Positions 7,118 to 16,303 of a DNA stretch of 29,656 nucleotides are shown here, one piece after another. Position 1 is the stretch's first letter; every line of letters starts with the position of its first letter. Position numbers and translations under genes: made by a program. The notes under the pieces were generated by a model. The model was given only the letters and a program-made list of their open reading frames with translations. It did not search any database and was not told the origin of the DNA. The DNA is from a virus, in the IMG/VR virus record IMGVR_UViG_3300003323_000029, positions 1 through 29,656 of that record; one strand, 5' to 3'.

Positions 7118-9874
7118 TTATGGTCCCATTCGTGCAGCACATGCTGCGGCTGCATTGTAGCCGGGCGCGTCTTCCTGCGCGGCAGCAATCCCATCATCCG
7201 AGTGTTCCAGCGCCAGACCAGCCGGCATTGATTCGCCGTTTTCAGTTGCGACATGGGCATTTGGCTGGTCGAACAGAACTTGCTCCACCGAGGCATCCAG
7301 CCCCTTGCGCGCGGCGATGTTCTCTGCGGCCTGCTTCACGGCTGCTTCCTGCTTGGCGATCTTCTCTGCTGCTGCTTCTTGCGTGGCAGCGCTTGGGCGG
7401 CGCCGGATTTCGAATTCCCCATTGCGCAGCTTCTTTACCGTGTAGGCGGCGCCGATACCATGCTTGGCAATGTAGGCACGTGCCTTAGCGTCAGTGGCGA
7501 AGGCTTGTCCAGTGTGCGGGTCAACTTCCGGATTATCTGGCTCCAGCTTCGGTGCTGGCTCTGGCTTTGCTACTTTGACCTCAGTGCCATCCAGCGTTGC
7601 ACGCAGCAGTTCGCCGCGAGAGGGTGGCAGCGCATCGAACATGCCGGCCTGGCGCGGGTCGCCCAGCGCTTTAACCTTTTCGTAATAGCCTTGGATCGCT
7701 TCGGCCATTGCCTTTGCAGAACGCCCCCTCTCTTGGAAGTGTTGCATCCACGCCACAGCCTCAGGCCCGACACCAGAGCCGAACATGTCATGTTGCGCCA
7801 GCCACGTGTCCAGCTTCATACCTTCCGCGTTGAGCATGTGCAAAGTGTCGTATGCCTGCAACAGTTGCTGTTGGATATCGAGGTCGTGAAGATCGCCGCG
7901 TGCGATGCCTTGTCGCGTTTCCGCAACAGTCGGAGCAGCCTTTACCATGGCAGACGTCAAGTTGCGCGACAGATTGTCAGTCCCTTCGACCATCCGCGCG
8001 AGTGCAGGTGAGTCACCATAGGCTTTGTACAGAATGCCATTACGCAGGCGCATTTCACCCTGAGGCGACAGTCGCCCCTCAGCGTCAACGAATTCGGCGC
8101 GCTCGCCTTCCGGGGTATCGCGCAGCCATTGCGTCACGAAGTCACGCAGCGAAGCGGAATTCAGGTTGCCGCTGGCCGGCATATCGGGAAGATCCGGCAT
8201 GCGCTCTGCATCGACACGCGCCTGCTCCAATGCTGACATGCGCAGCCCTTGGCTTTCGTTTGACAGGATCGCCGCCAACTTCACATCAACAGGCGCAGTC
8301 AACTGCCGCACCAGCACCGGCTGCGTCATGCCATTGATTTGCTCTTGCGTCAGGCCGAACTCTGTCGCCCGTTGTTCCAACGCAACACGGTATGCCTCGC
8401 CAGTACCGCCAGCGTATGCCTGTTGTATCGCCGCAACACGCCCATTGCCGCCGACAATCTCGCCAGTGGTGGCTAGGGTCGGGGCACCTTCCGCCATGCT
8501 AGGGGATTCACCCAGGCGCCCAAACTCCAGGCTGCCGGCCATCTTGGCGATTTGCAGTTGGGAGGCCATGCGCGCGCGGTCGCGGAATTGGTTGTCGGCC
8601 TTGCCGATCGTTGCCGCCAGAGAGTCCGCCTCCACCACCATAAAGCGCACTGGTTGCCTTTGGTCGCCAATGAACACCTCGCCATCACGGCCGACAATCT
8701 GTCCGGCTAGGTCGCGTGCGCCAGTCGCTTCCAGCGCGTCAGCAGCGTCCTGTAACTTGCGTCCAGTGAACTCGGCCTCATCGGCTGGAGTCAGGCCGCG
8801 CGATTCCACCTGCGCACGCAATTCTTCAATCTCAGCCAAGGTCGTGCGCAGCGGTCCTTCCTCGCGCAGTGCGCGCACCACTTCCGCCTGCATGACAGAG
8901 CGGTTTGGCGCGAACTCGGCACTATCGATTCCTGTCTGCGATACGTCCACCTCGCGCCCGGCAATCAGGTCTTCCATGGCTTTATTGATGGCCTGATTAT
9001 GCACAGCGCGGGACTGAGGATCTACGGGAACGCCTGGTGCGGTCGATACCTGCAAGTGCTGCTGGAGATTGGCTGCCAAAGCTTCATCTGCTAGCGAAGG
9101 TGGGATCGTGGATGCTGCATCGCGCCCAACCTGATAGTGATGCAGGCCACCAAATGCTGCGCCAAGGATCGCGTCCGTGATGATTTCCTGCGTATCGAAT
9201 GCCTTGTACTGCTTGGCCACATCACCATAACCGCGCGATTCCAGCAGCGCAGAGGTAGCACCGCGCTGCGCTACACCCATGGTGACGTTGGAAACAACAC
9301 CAGTGCCAAGACGCGCTGCCAGCGTCGAGCCGAACGCAGCCGGGATCATCACACCGGCGCCAGCAGCTACGCCCTGAATAATGCCGACTGTCGTTGCCGT
9401 GGCAGGATTGACGCCCTTGTCTTCCGCTTCCACTTTGGCAGCATAGCCCTGAATGCTCGAGACAGCGGCTGCACCACCGAGTGGATTGCCGCCTGCTGCC
9501 ACCGTGCCGCCGATTGCCTGCGGAATCACCGTGGCCAAGCCATAGCCAAGCTGGCCAATGCGCCCGATATCAGGACCTGGCATCAGATAGCGCACTGATT
9601 CCGTGGTCTTCAATTGCTCGTTGCGCAGGAATTCCTGCACCGAAGCACCGCCAAAGAACTCGTCAATCTTGCGTGCAGTCGGCATCAATGCGGCAGTACC
9701 AGCGTCAGAGGCCAGCATTGCTGCCTGTGCGCCGGATTGCAGCAAGCCTTGCCCAAAACCTTTAGCGGCACCAGACCACAGCCCAGGCCCCATGTCGCCA
9801 GGGGTAATGGGATTCATGGCGGCATTCTGGCGCGCCGATTCAGTCCCGCGCGGGTCGAGGTCGAAGTAACTCAT
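7118..9874 (-). CDS. Ejection-type protein with ddrB-ParB polyvalent domain (918 aa)
   Basis: Residues about 100-245 are glycine- and alanine-rich with membrane-like helices (YGLATVIPQAIGGTVAAGG, VGIIQGVAAGAGVMIPAAFG). Residues about 408-560 match the ddrB-like ParB superfamily domain of polyvalent proteins: VVEADSLAATIGKADNQFRD, QLQIAKMAGSLEFGRLGE, then the signature GEIVGGNGRVAAIQQAYAGG near 471-490 and NESQGLRMSALEQARVDAER near 539-558. Polyvalent proteins are known as multidomain phage and plasmid proteins thought to be delivered with DNA to counter host defences. The C-terminus is Ala/Lys/Glu-rich and helical. The gene overlaps the transglycosylase gene as ATGA and abuts the 850-residue gene. 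T7 gp15/gp16-like delivery is inferred from position. Confidence 0.78.
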   Translation of the reverse strand: MSYFDLDPRGTESARQNAAMNPITPGDMGPGLWSGAAKGFGQGLLQSGAQAAMLASDAGTAALMPTARKIDEFFGGASVQEFLRNEQLKTTESVRYLMPGPDIGRIGQLGYGLATVIPQAIGGTVAAGGNPLGGAAAVSSIQGYAAKVEAEDKGVNPATATTVGIIQGVAAGAGVMIPAAFGSTLAARLGTGVVSNVTMGVAQRGATSALLESRGYGDVAKQYKAFDTQEIITDAILGAAFGGLHHYQVGRDAASTIPPSLADEALAANLQQHLQVSTAPGVPVDPQSRAVHNQAINKAMEDLIAGREVDVSQTGIDSAEFAPNRSVMQAEVVRALREEGPLRTTLAEIEELRAQVESRGLTPADEAEFTGRKLQDAADALEATGARDLAGQIVGRDGEVFIGDQRQPVRFMVVEADSLAATIGKADNQFRDRARMASQLQIAKMAGSLEFGRLGESPSMAEGAPTLATTGEIVGGNGRVAAIQQAYAGGTGEAYRVALEQRATEFGLTQEQINGMTQPVLVRQLTAPVDVKLAAILSNESQGLRMSALEQARVDAERMPDLPDMPASGNLNSASLRDFVTQWLRDTPEGERAEFVDAEGRLSPQGEMRLRNGILYKAYGDSPALARMVEGTDNLSRNLTSAMVKAAPTVAETRQGIARGDLHDLDIQQQLLQAYDTLHMLNAEGMKLDTWLAQHDMFGSGVGPEAVAWMQHFQERGRSAKAMAEAIQGYYEKVKALGDPRQAGMFDALPPSRGELLRATLDGTEVKVAKPEPAPKLEPDNPEVDPHTGQAFATDAKARAYIAKHGIGAAYTVKKLRNGEFEIRRRPSAATQEAAAEKIAKQEAAVKQAAENIAARKGLDASVEQVLFDQPNAHVATENGESMPAGLALEHSDDGIAAAQEDAPGYNAAAACAARMGP

Positions 9875-12456
9875 TGTGCCCCCTTGATGCGGCCATACGC
9901 GTTATGCGCGTTGTTCAGCGGGGTATTCAGGTCCAGAATGATCGGCCCTTGTGGTCCGTTCAGGTACGCGGCGCCGTTGGTCAGCATATACCGACCGGGG
10001 CCGGCAGATTCCATGCCATAGGCAGAGATGTTGTCGAACGCTGTACCCTTCATGCCGTTGGCAGTCATGGCTTGATTGAAGGCGAACGCGGCGCGATCCT
10101 TGAAATCGCTATCGGATAGGCCCCACGGCTTCATGACTTGGCCCAGGCTGTTGTAGTTGATCAGGCCACCGGTCGCCGCTGCTGTCGCCTCCTTGGCAAT
10201 GCGCGCATCGATCGCATCCGACAGCACGCCCTTACGACTGGCCGCGCCGGCATAGTAAGCCTTGTACGCCTGATATGCCACTGCATAGCCGGTGGCGTCC
10301 GAACGGAATGCCGTGCCTACCGCGTCATTGAACGCCATCGACATGTCAGTTTCCTTCGGCATGGGGAACTTGCCCGGGCGCCCGTCCTGCTGCTTGTCGC
10401 CCTTGCTTGGGTTTAGGATGGCCTCGCCTTCCAGCATCACCGCTGCGACGTTCTTCGGTTGCAACACAACATCAGGACCACCAAACAATCCAGTCGCTAT
10501 CGTCGCTGGCGTCTGCTTCACCAGAATCGACCCAGCCACAGCAGTTACCGGCGAGTCCGGTGCCAACTGGCCCATGACCGAATTGTAGGCACGTGTGTCG
10601 CCAGCCAGCCCGGTGCGTACTTGGTCTAGGTATTGCAACTTAACCTGCGTTGTCATATTGTGCAGCGCCATAGACATTTGCGCTGCCTCGCTATTCGTCA
10701 GGATGCGGTACGGAGTGTTGTAATTTTGCGACATCAGATTTGCCACGCCGACTCGCTGATTCAACTGCGAGCCCAGTTCATCGACCTTTGACATGTCGAT
10801 CGGTCCGGAGCGCGTCAGACTGTTGCGTTGAGCAAACAGGATCGGGTCTTCCTGGCGCTGCTTCATCACTTGCTGCGCGGCTTGCAGGCGTACGTTCTGG
10901 CGCGCATCCGCCGCAGCATAGCCGGCGCCTTCCTTGGGCTGCGATGCGGCCAGGGTAGCGGCAATCTGCGCATCCGTCTGGCCGGCGAAGTTCTGGATAT
11001 CCACTGCCATATCACGACCGCCCTTATAGGCCGCAGCCTTGATAGGGCCTTCGATGGGACCGTAACTCTGTGCGAAGTATTCTGGCGACAGATTGAACGG
11101 GTCCACCTTGCCATCTTTATGCATGGCCAGTGCATCCGCTAGCAGCCGATCGGCATCGCCTTTGCGCTGCGCCTGACCCTGATTCACCAAGCGCTGCGCT
11201 TCATCGATCAACTGGTATTGCTGATGCTGGTCAAGCGCTGCAAAGGTTTTCGGGATGTTGTCAGAAAACGACATTCCAGCATTGGCAGTCAACTGTGGTT
11301 TTTGCGCAACATCACCCGCACCAGCCTTGGCCATAATTGAGCGCACATAGTTCTGCGTCTCGGCAGCATTCTCTTTGCTGGTGATCTTGTCCAGATTCTC
11401 TAACCAACCTTCGCCAAACTGTGCCACCGCCTTACGGACGTTCCCTGGCCCTGCGTTGTACGCCGCCAGCGCCTTTTGAACGTCGCCGCCGAAGGTATCC
11501 AGTTGCTTTGCGAAGTAGGCCGAGCCAAGCGCCTTGTTGTAGTCGGCATCGGTGCGCAGGCGATTTTCGTCCCACGGCAGGCCAGCGAGTTGCGCCGCTT
11601 CCGGCCCGGTGCCAGGCATGATTTGGGCGATGCCGATCGCGCCTGCATTAGAGGTAATCGGCTGTCCATTGGCGCCAGTCTGGCGGCCACCGGATTCCTG
11701 ATTCAGCAGGGCAGCAAACAGGTTGTCACGATTCGGCTCAGTTGCGGCCGGCGCGGCGCCCTCCTGCTGCTTCACGCGCGAGGCAATGAATGCGGCCGGG
11801 TCGCGCTTCATTTCGCCGTATTCAACAGAGCGCGCAGCGTCTTTCAGGTATGCCATGGCGATTTCCGCCCGCTTGCCTTCAGGAATGCGCGATTGTGCGG
11901 AGATGGCGGCAATGCGGCGCTGCGTGATTTCGTCAAAGCGATCGGGCGAAGTCTCCAGCACCTTGTTATCGGCATCCATGCCGAGCTTGGTATCGGCCAC
12001 CACCTTTTCCGTGGTTGCCCGGTCCTGATGGTTGAACAGGTCTTGGTCGATCCGCGAACGCATCCGCTCCGCATGCTGGTCGAACCACATGCGGGACTTT
12101 TCGGTCGGCAATGCTTTGGTTTGCTCTTCCTTCCACTTCTTGAACTCAGCATCGGAAGTCTTGCGCAGGTCTTCCGCGCCTACCGTCCAGCCCTGTTTAA
12201 GCTCAGTCGTGCGCTCATTCCAGTAGGCATCACCCGCCGATAGTGCATTGGCAGCCGATAGAGCGGCCTGATCTTCCTGCTTCTGCTCATTGAGACGCCT
12301 ATTCCTTTCGTCCACGGACATGACCGCCTCTACCCCCGAAGCAATGCCACGGCCAAGCGCAGCCAACCCTTGGCCATCAGACAAATTCACCCGAGCAATG
12401 CCAACGGTGTTGCCTGATGGGCTAATGCGACGTTCGTAAGTTGGAATACCTGCCAT
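9871..12456 (-). CDS. Internal virion protein with lytic transglycosylase domain (861 aa)
   Basis: An SLT/lysozyme-like domain spans about residues 243-380. It has the catalytic glutamate in LLNQESGG (Glu254), the family signature AGAIGIAQIMPGT (271-283), the AALAAYNAGPGNV-type motif (329-340) and a closing ETQNYV. The N-terminal 240 residues are coiled-coil-like, with repeated Arg/Glu/Lys helices, and the C-terminal 480 residues are helical and Ala/Gln-rich. This matches podovirus ejection proteins that open the peptidoglycan locally during DNA entry. In T7 the domain sits at the N-terminus of gp16, whereas here it lies in the protein just after the gp14-like one. It is flanked by the gp14-like gene and the ddrB-ParB gene, with an ATGA overlap to the latter. 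Confidence 0.9.
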   Translation of the reverse strand: MAGIPTYERRISPSGNTVGIARVNLSDGQGLAALGRGIASGVEAVMSVDERNRRLNEQKQEDQAALSAANALSAGDAYWNERTTELKQGWTVGAEDLRKTSDAEFKKWKEEQTKALPTEKSRMWFDQHAERMRSRIDQDLFNHQDRATTEKVVADTKLGMDADNKVLETSPDRFDEITQRRIAAISAQSRIPEGKRAEIAMAYLKDAARSVEYGEMKRDPAAFIASRVKQQEGAAPAATEPNRDNLFAALLNQESGGRQTGANGQPITSNAGAIGIAQIMPGTGPEAAQLAGLPWDENRLRTDADYNKALGSAYFAKQLDTFGGDVQKALAAYNAGPGNVRKAVAQFGEGWLENLDKITSKENAAETQNYVRSIMAKAGAGDVAQKPQLTANAGMSFSDNIPKTFAALDQHQQYQLIDEAQRLVNQGQAQRKGDADRLLADALAMHKDGKVDPFNLSPEYFAQSYGPIEGPIKAAAYKGGRDMAVDIQNFAGQTDAQIAATLAASQPKEGAGYAAADARQNVRLQAAQQVMKQRQEDPILFAQRNSLTRSGPIDMSKVDELGSQLNQRVGVANLMSQNYNTPYRILTNSEAAQMSMALHNMTTQVKLQYLDQVRTGLAGDTRAYNSVMGQLAPDSPVTAVAGSILVKQTPATIATGLFGGPDVVLQPKNVAAVMLEGEAILNPSKGDKQQDGRPGKFPMPKETDMSMAFNDAVGTAFRSDATGYAVAYQAYKAYYAGAASRKGVLSDAIDARIAKEATAAATGGLINYNSLGQVMKPWGLSDSDFKDRAAFAFNQAMTANGMKGTAFDNISAYGMESAGPGRYMLTNGAAYLNGPQGPIILDLNTPLNNAHNAYGRIKGAQ

Positions 12457-12458
12457 GA

Positions 12459-12908
12459 TTAACCCCCCGCCGATGCGCCGTATGCTTTCGCCGCACCCTG
12501 TGCCAATGACCCCGCTGCCGAAAGGTAACTATTCGACTTGGCCGACTTACCGCTCGCACGTGATGCCTTGGCCTGATTGAGGAACCCTGTCGATCGGTTG
12601 CTGCCCTCGTAGCGAATCTGCATTGCGTCCGACTCCGCATTAAACAGTGATTGCCGTAAGAGATCCGCAGCAGAACCATTCAACTGTGTTCCGGATTCTG
12701 CACCGGCAGCGATTTGCGTACCGATGGCCTGCCTTGCCCGCGCACGCTGCTCATCCTCTTGCACAGAACTGATCTGTGCCGCCTGCTTGGCATTCTCTTC
12801 GCCCTGGGCCGCCTCGTAGTTTGCCATTGCCTCTTGCGCTTGGCCTTGGCGCACCATCCCGACAGCACTTAACGCCAGTCCGGCAAGTGCAATATATGCC
12901 ATTGTCAT
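12459..12908 (-). CDS. Internal virion protein B-like (T7 gp14 family)
   Basis: The 149-residue protein begins with a hydrophobic helix (AYIALAGLALSAVGMVRQGQ) and continues as a long Ala/Gln/Glu-rich helix (QAQEAMANYEAAQGEENAKQ and on). A Ser/Ala/Gly-rich end follows (SYLSAAGSLAQGAAKAYGAS). This layout and its place directly before the transglycosylase protein match the gp14-like core proteins, which are injected and insert in the outer membrane. The first ATG has GAGG five bases upstream and overlaps the cupin gene stop (ATGA). An internal ATG two codons later is possible but badly spaced. Confidence 0.82.
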   Translation of the reverse strand: MTMAYIALAGLALSAVGMVRQGQAQEAMANYEAAQGEENAKQAAQISSVQEDEQRARARQAIGTQIAAGAESGTQLNGSAADLLRQSLFNAESDAMQIRYEGSNRSTGFLNQAKASRASGKSAKSNSYLSAAGSLAQGAAKAYGASAGG

Positions 12909-13396
12909 GATTTCATTTCCTCAAAGATATCTTCTGCTTCGGTCAATTCGTTCTCGATCGCGTCCGGGTCTGTCAACGTGGTGACATGGGTCGTAATGAA
13001 CACCGTGTCAGCGTGCGCAGTGATTACGCGCTTCGTTCCTGGGTGCGTGATGAAGAAGTGGAAGCCGGTCAGTCGCTTCTGCGCGCCATCGGTCCAAATT
13101 GTGCAATCGCCCAGAACCATGATGAAGTGCTTCTTCTTGTGGGTCTTAGTCACCGCCAACTGGCCGGCCGGCATGACATAGCGCCGTGCGCATTGCCCAT
13201 CAGCGTAAAGTGTCTCCACCTGCACAGGGCGGCGCGGTAGCCCTGCACCATCGGCAACGGCCACCATTTCCGCTTGCAGTTCTCGCATGGCTTCCAGTGG
13301 AATGCCTGGCCCGCAATCGTGGATAATCGACCGTGCAACCATATCGGCTGTCTGTTCGCCAAGCTGATGCATCGCTTCGGAAAGTGTCATGTTCAT
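12905..13396 (-). CDS. Cupin-fold phage protein
   Basis: The 163-residue protein has an N-terminal helical part (MNMTLSEAMHQLGEQTADMV) and a C-terminal half that reads as a small cupin barrel: RRYVMPAGQLAVTKTHKKKH, FIMVLGDCTIWTDG, LTGFHFFITHPGTKRVITAH, ADTVFITTHVT. The spacing of His and turn residues is cupin-like, but the metal site is incomplete by eye (KTHKKKHF, then PGTKR). It lies between gp13-like and gp14-like virion genes with ATGA overlaps on both sides, so a role in virion assembly or a minor virion component is likely. AGGAG is well placed before the start. Small cupin proteins are seen in this slot in other podoviruses; the biochemical role is unknown to me. Confidence 0.7.
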   Translation of the reverse strand: MNMTLSEAMHQLGEQTADMVARSIIHDCGPGIPLEAMRELQAEMVAVADGAGLPRRPVQVETLYADGQCARRYVMPAGQLAVTKTHKKKHFIMVLGDCTIWTDGAQKRLTGFHFFITHPGTKRVITAHADTVFITTHVTTLTDPDAIENELTEAEDIFEEMKS

Positions 13397-13833
13397 TTAT
13401 CAAGGCTCCTGATCTTTGCCCAGATTGTACAGTTACCGCCATCAGGACGATACGCCCGGGCAAGACCTTCATACTCAAACCCCAGCAGTTCAAGCAATCT
13501 CTCTCCAGGCATGAAACCCACGTCAACTGCTGATTCAATCCGACGCCACGGCGCCACGTGGTCAATGTAGCCACGCAGCGCACGGACAATGCCCACCATG
13601 TTGCGGCCGGCATCGCAGGACAGAAGCGCCCATGCCTGAGCGCATCCCTCCCACCGCTCTTCGAATCCAGCGCAGATCAGAACTTTCCCCGCGTCATCCA
13701 TTGCGGTAAATGCCGTGCATTTCTCCAGCATGGCGCCGTAGCCATCCTGGCATAGCACACCCAGCATATGAGATTGCGCTGGCTGCAAGCAGATTCGCCC
13801 AAGGTGCTCAGCAGAAAACGGGATGATCTTCAT
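13393..13833 (-). CDS. T7 gp13-like protein, GNAT fold
   Basis: The 146-residue protein follows the phage gp13 family (formerly DUF2833), which has an acetyltransferase-like fold. It has an N-terminal strand (MKIIPFSAEHLGRICLQPAQ), a middle strand pair (AFTAMDDAGKVLICAGFEER), WALLSCDAGRNMVGIVRALR as the helix after the central strand, and a late LLELLGFEYEGLARAYRPDG strand-turn typical of GNAT ends. T7 gp13 is needed for proper virion core assembly but is not abundant in the virion. Order relative to the gp12-like and gp14-like genes supports the call. An acetyl-CoA site is not evident, so catalysis is doubtful. Confidence 0.8.
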   Translation of the reverse strand: MKIIPFSAEHLGRICLQPAQSHMLGVLCQDGYGAMLEKCTAFTAMDDAGKVLICAGFEERWEGCAQAWALLSCDAGRNMVGIVRALRGYIDHVAPWRRIESAVDVGFMPGERLLELLGFEYEGLARAYRPDGGNCTIWAKIRSLDK

Positions 13834-14075
13834 CGGTTCATTGGCCGGTTATTCAGTGGGTTATACATGCCACCACCACCGACAACTGTTGTCCCGCCAC
13901 TCTGCGCAACGCCGGCTATCGCCTTAAGCTGCTCCACTTTGGCTGCCTTCGCCTCTGCAAGAGAGCCGTATTGACCTAGAGACGATCCTTCATTCATAGC
14001 GGAATCGCCAAGCGTTCCTTTCTTCTCGCCTGCTACGCCCGAAAACCCCAGCACATCAACGATCAAGTATCTCAT
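13830..14075 (-). CDS. Small phage protein of the tail module
   Basis: The 81-residue protein starts with a hydrophobic strand (MRYLIVDVLGFSGV) and has a central Ala/Lys/Glu helix (SLAEAKAAKVEQLKAIAGVA). It ends in a glycine-rich, asparagine-rich tail (GGTTVVGGGGMYNPLNNRPM). It overlaps the tail tube gene before it and the gp13-like gene after it by ATGA, so it is translated with the tail block. No family is recognised. The position suggests a minor virion or assembly protein. Confidence 0.65.
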   Translation of the reverse strand: MRYLIVDVLGFSGVAGEKKGTLGDSAMNEGSSLGQYGSLAEAKAAKVEQLKAIAGVAQSGGTTVVGGGGMYNPLNNRPMNR

Positions 14076-16294
14076 CGTGCATCCTGGGTCACGATTTGTG
14101 GATATACACCCTCCAGCGTGACAGCGGTAGGCTGGTCGTTGATGTACTGCACATAAGCTTCCACCTCGTAGCCTTTCGGCCAGGATACCAATTTGTCACC
14201 AGTGAACAACGGGACCGGTTGATCCATCGGCTGCCCCTGGCCAAACATGAAGTTGTCCATGTGGCCATCATCTGGGCCATACGTTCCGCCGCCCGTATTG
14301 AGGAAGCGGAAGACCATCTTGTGCATGCGCTTAGTTTTGCCCTGGGCCGTCCCATCCGATGCGCCGGCTTCCATGCGCATAGTGCGCAGACGACACGGCG
14401 CCGGCAGGCCGATTGCCACGATAGTATAGGGGCGCTGCAATGTGATGGCGCCACCAGTTACCACGCGTTGAGGGTGTGGCGCTCCATTGGTCAACACATC
14501 AACAGTTTGACCTTCCAGGTGACCAAGTCCACTGATAGACGTTGTCGCGACTCCGTTATAGGTCAGCCCGCAATCGACATAGAACTGCGAGGACTGGGCA
14601 TCGCCATCTCGATAAGAGCGCTCCATGTACTCGACGTAGCGCCGCGTCACACCGTTGATAGTGCGCCGGACGATCATCCACACTTCGTTACGGTCACCTT
14701 CGGCAGCCGGCATGGTGGCCACCGATTCCACGAAACCATTGCCGCCAATTGGATGCTTGTGCCAGCCACGGACGCGCTGTTCCGTATTCCAGGTCAGGCA
14801 AACCAACTTGCCATCGGCACGCACGGCCCACACCAGCGGGTCAGGCTCCTGAGCGAAATCGAAATCCAGAATACCTGATTGTGTAATGTGGTCTGAGTCT
14901 ACTGTCGCGTCCGAGGACGAGTAGCCCGACACTTCATCGTAGGCAACCTCGCGGCACTTCAGACCGGCGCGCTGCACGAACAGGACAGATGCTCCAGCTT
15001 GGGCGGGGACGATGGCGCGTGACCCGAAGTTCGATTGCGGCCGCACGCGAACATTACCAGGCGCCAGCGGTGTACCGTTCGAATACTCGCCGATCACGAA
15101 TTCCGACCCAGCCGTGCCGACGATCAATTCCTTGTCGGCAATCATCCACTGAATTTTGTTCAGCGTCCCAGAGGCAATCGTCAAAGTAATAGCCATGTCA
15201 TCGGTGACAGCGCCGAAGTTCAGACGCGAGAAGTCATCAAAGCCACCTGACACGGAACTCCACAGGGTGTAGTTGCGTGCCATCCATAGACGCTCGCGGA
15301 AGAATGCAACGTCAGTCGGCCAGCCTTCTGTGCTAGACCAAGCCGCTGCGGCCCAGCGTGTTGTGGCATTTGGCGCCCCGACGCAATCCTGTGGAAGTCG
15401 CTGAACCACTGTTACGTTGACAACCGTCGATGATACGAATCCAGTAATCATGACGTATCCGTAACCAGCATCACGGAATTCCCATAGCACACCGGTGTCG
15501 CCGTCATAGCGCGCACCAGTGTCATGCACTGGCTTTACGGCGCCCGTTGTTGCATTGTTCAAAGCCTCATAGATCTTGGCATCTGACTTGCGGCGATTGC
15601 CTGCAACGATCGCTTTTGCTGGCTCCCAGGCAGTGACTGAGGATGTGTTCTTTGCCTCCAGGTAAAACGGCGTTCCAACCATCGCCGCTGTAAAAATTCC
15701 GGTACTGGCGGTCAATGTCGTGGATCCAGTCTGCGCGCCTGCATACACCGTTGTCGCCGTAAGCGGGTCGATATCCTTGAACGGCCCCCACTCTGGCGTG
15801 AATTGAGTGAGTGTGAAGGATGTCGGCGAAGTGCGTTTTAATATTTGGGGAGCGTGGTCTGGATGGGTGATGTAGAGGAAATCTCCGGACTGCGCAAACC
15901 GCAACTTACAGGTGCCATCCGTATTGAACATGCCAGCCACATCATATGGCGTTACGACTTCGACCGGAGTTCCCGGAGGGTTCTCCAGCCTGCCGCGCAC
16001 AAGCGTTGTGGTGTCCCAAGTGTAGAAGCGAATGTATAGATCACCGAACTCAAGGATATATGCTTGGTCAACCGAGTACTCAAAGCGCTGCAACCAAGAG
16101 CGCTTGCTGGAATCTTTCGTCTCCTTGATGAAGCGTGTTCCGCCGCGACGACGCGCAGGTCCCTGCACCGTTGGAATGAAGTTCTCCATAATGGAGCAGC
16201 CAGACGGATATTTACTGTAGTCGGTGCGCGCATCAAGCGAGCGTGACAACTCGCCACTGTTAAAGGAAACTTGCGCCGGCGAACTTTTTCCCAT
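14072..16294 (-). CDS. Tail tubular protein B-like (T7 gp12-type nozzle)
   Basis: The 740-residue protein carries typical gp12-family openings: SSPAQVSFNSGELSRSLDAR and NFIPTVQGPARRRGGTRFIK. Later come beta-propeller-like repeats with RLRFAQSGDFLYITHPD-type blades (here TCKLRFAQSGDFLYITHPDH), FFRERLWMA, GFDDFSRLNFG and IVGTAGSEFVIG. This protein forms the tail nozzle below the gp11-like ring. It lies directly after the gp11-like gene with a nine-base gap and its own start ATG. The length is close to gp12 proteins (about 700-800 residues). The assignment is firm from motif order and synteny. Confidence 0.9.
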   Translation of the reverse strand: MGKSSPAQVSFNSGELSRSLDARTDYSKYPSGCSIMENFIPTVQGPARRRGGTRFIKETKDSSKRSWLQRFEYSVDQAYILEFGDLYIRFYTWDTTTLVRGRLENPPGTPVEVVTPYDVAGMFNTDGTCKLRFAQSGDFLYITHPDHAPQILKRTSPTSFTLTQFTPEWGPFKDIDPLTATTVYAGAQTGSTTLTASTGIFTAAMVGTPFYLEAKNTSSVTAWEPAKAIVAGNRRKSDAKIYEALNNATTGAVKPVHDTGARYDGDTGVLWEFRDAGYGYVMITGFVSSTVVNVTVVQRLPQDCVGAPNATTRWAAAAWSSTEGWPTDVAFFRERLWMARNYTLWSSVSGGFDDFSRLNFGAVTDDMAITLTIASGTLNKIQWMIADKELIVGTAGSEFVIGEYSNGTPLAPGNVRVRPQSNFGSRAIVPAQAGASVLFVQRAGLKCREVAYDEVSGYSSSDATVDSDHITQSGILDFDFAQEPDPLVWAVRADGKLVCLTWNTEQRVRGWHKHPIGGNGFVESVATMPAAEGDRNEVWMIVRRTINGVTRRYVEYMERSYRDGDAQSSQFYVDCGLTYNGVATTSISGLGHLEGQTVDVLTNGAPHPQRVVTGGAITLQRPYTIVAIGLPAPCRLRTMRMEAGASDGTAQGKTKRMHKMVFRFLNTGGGTYGPDDGHMDNFMFGQGQPMDQPVPLFTGDKLVSWPKGYEVEAYVQYINDQPTAVTLEGVYPQIVTQDAR

Positions 16295-16303
16295 TTCAGT
16301 TCC

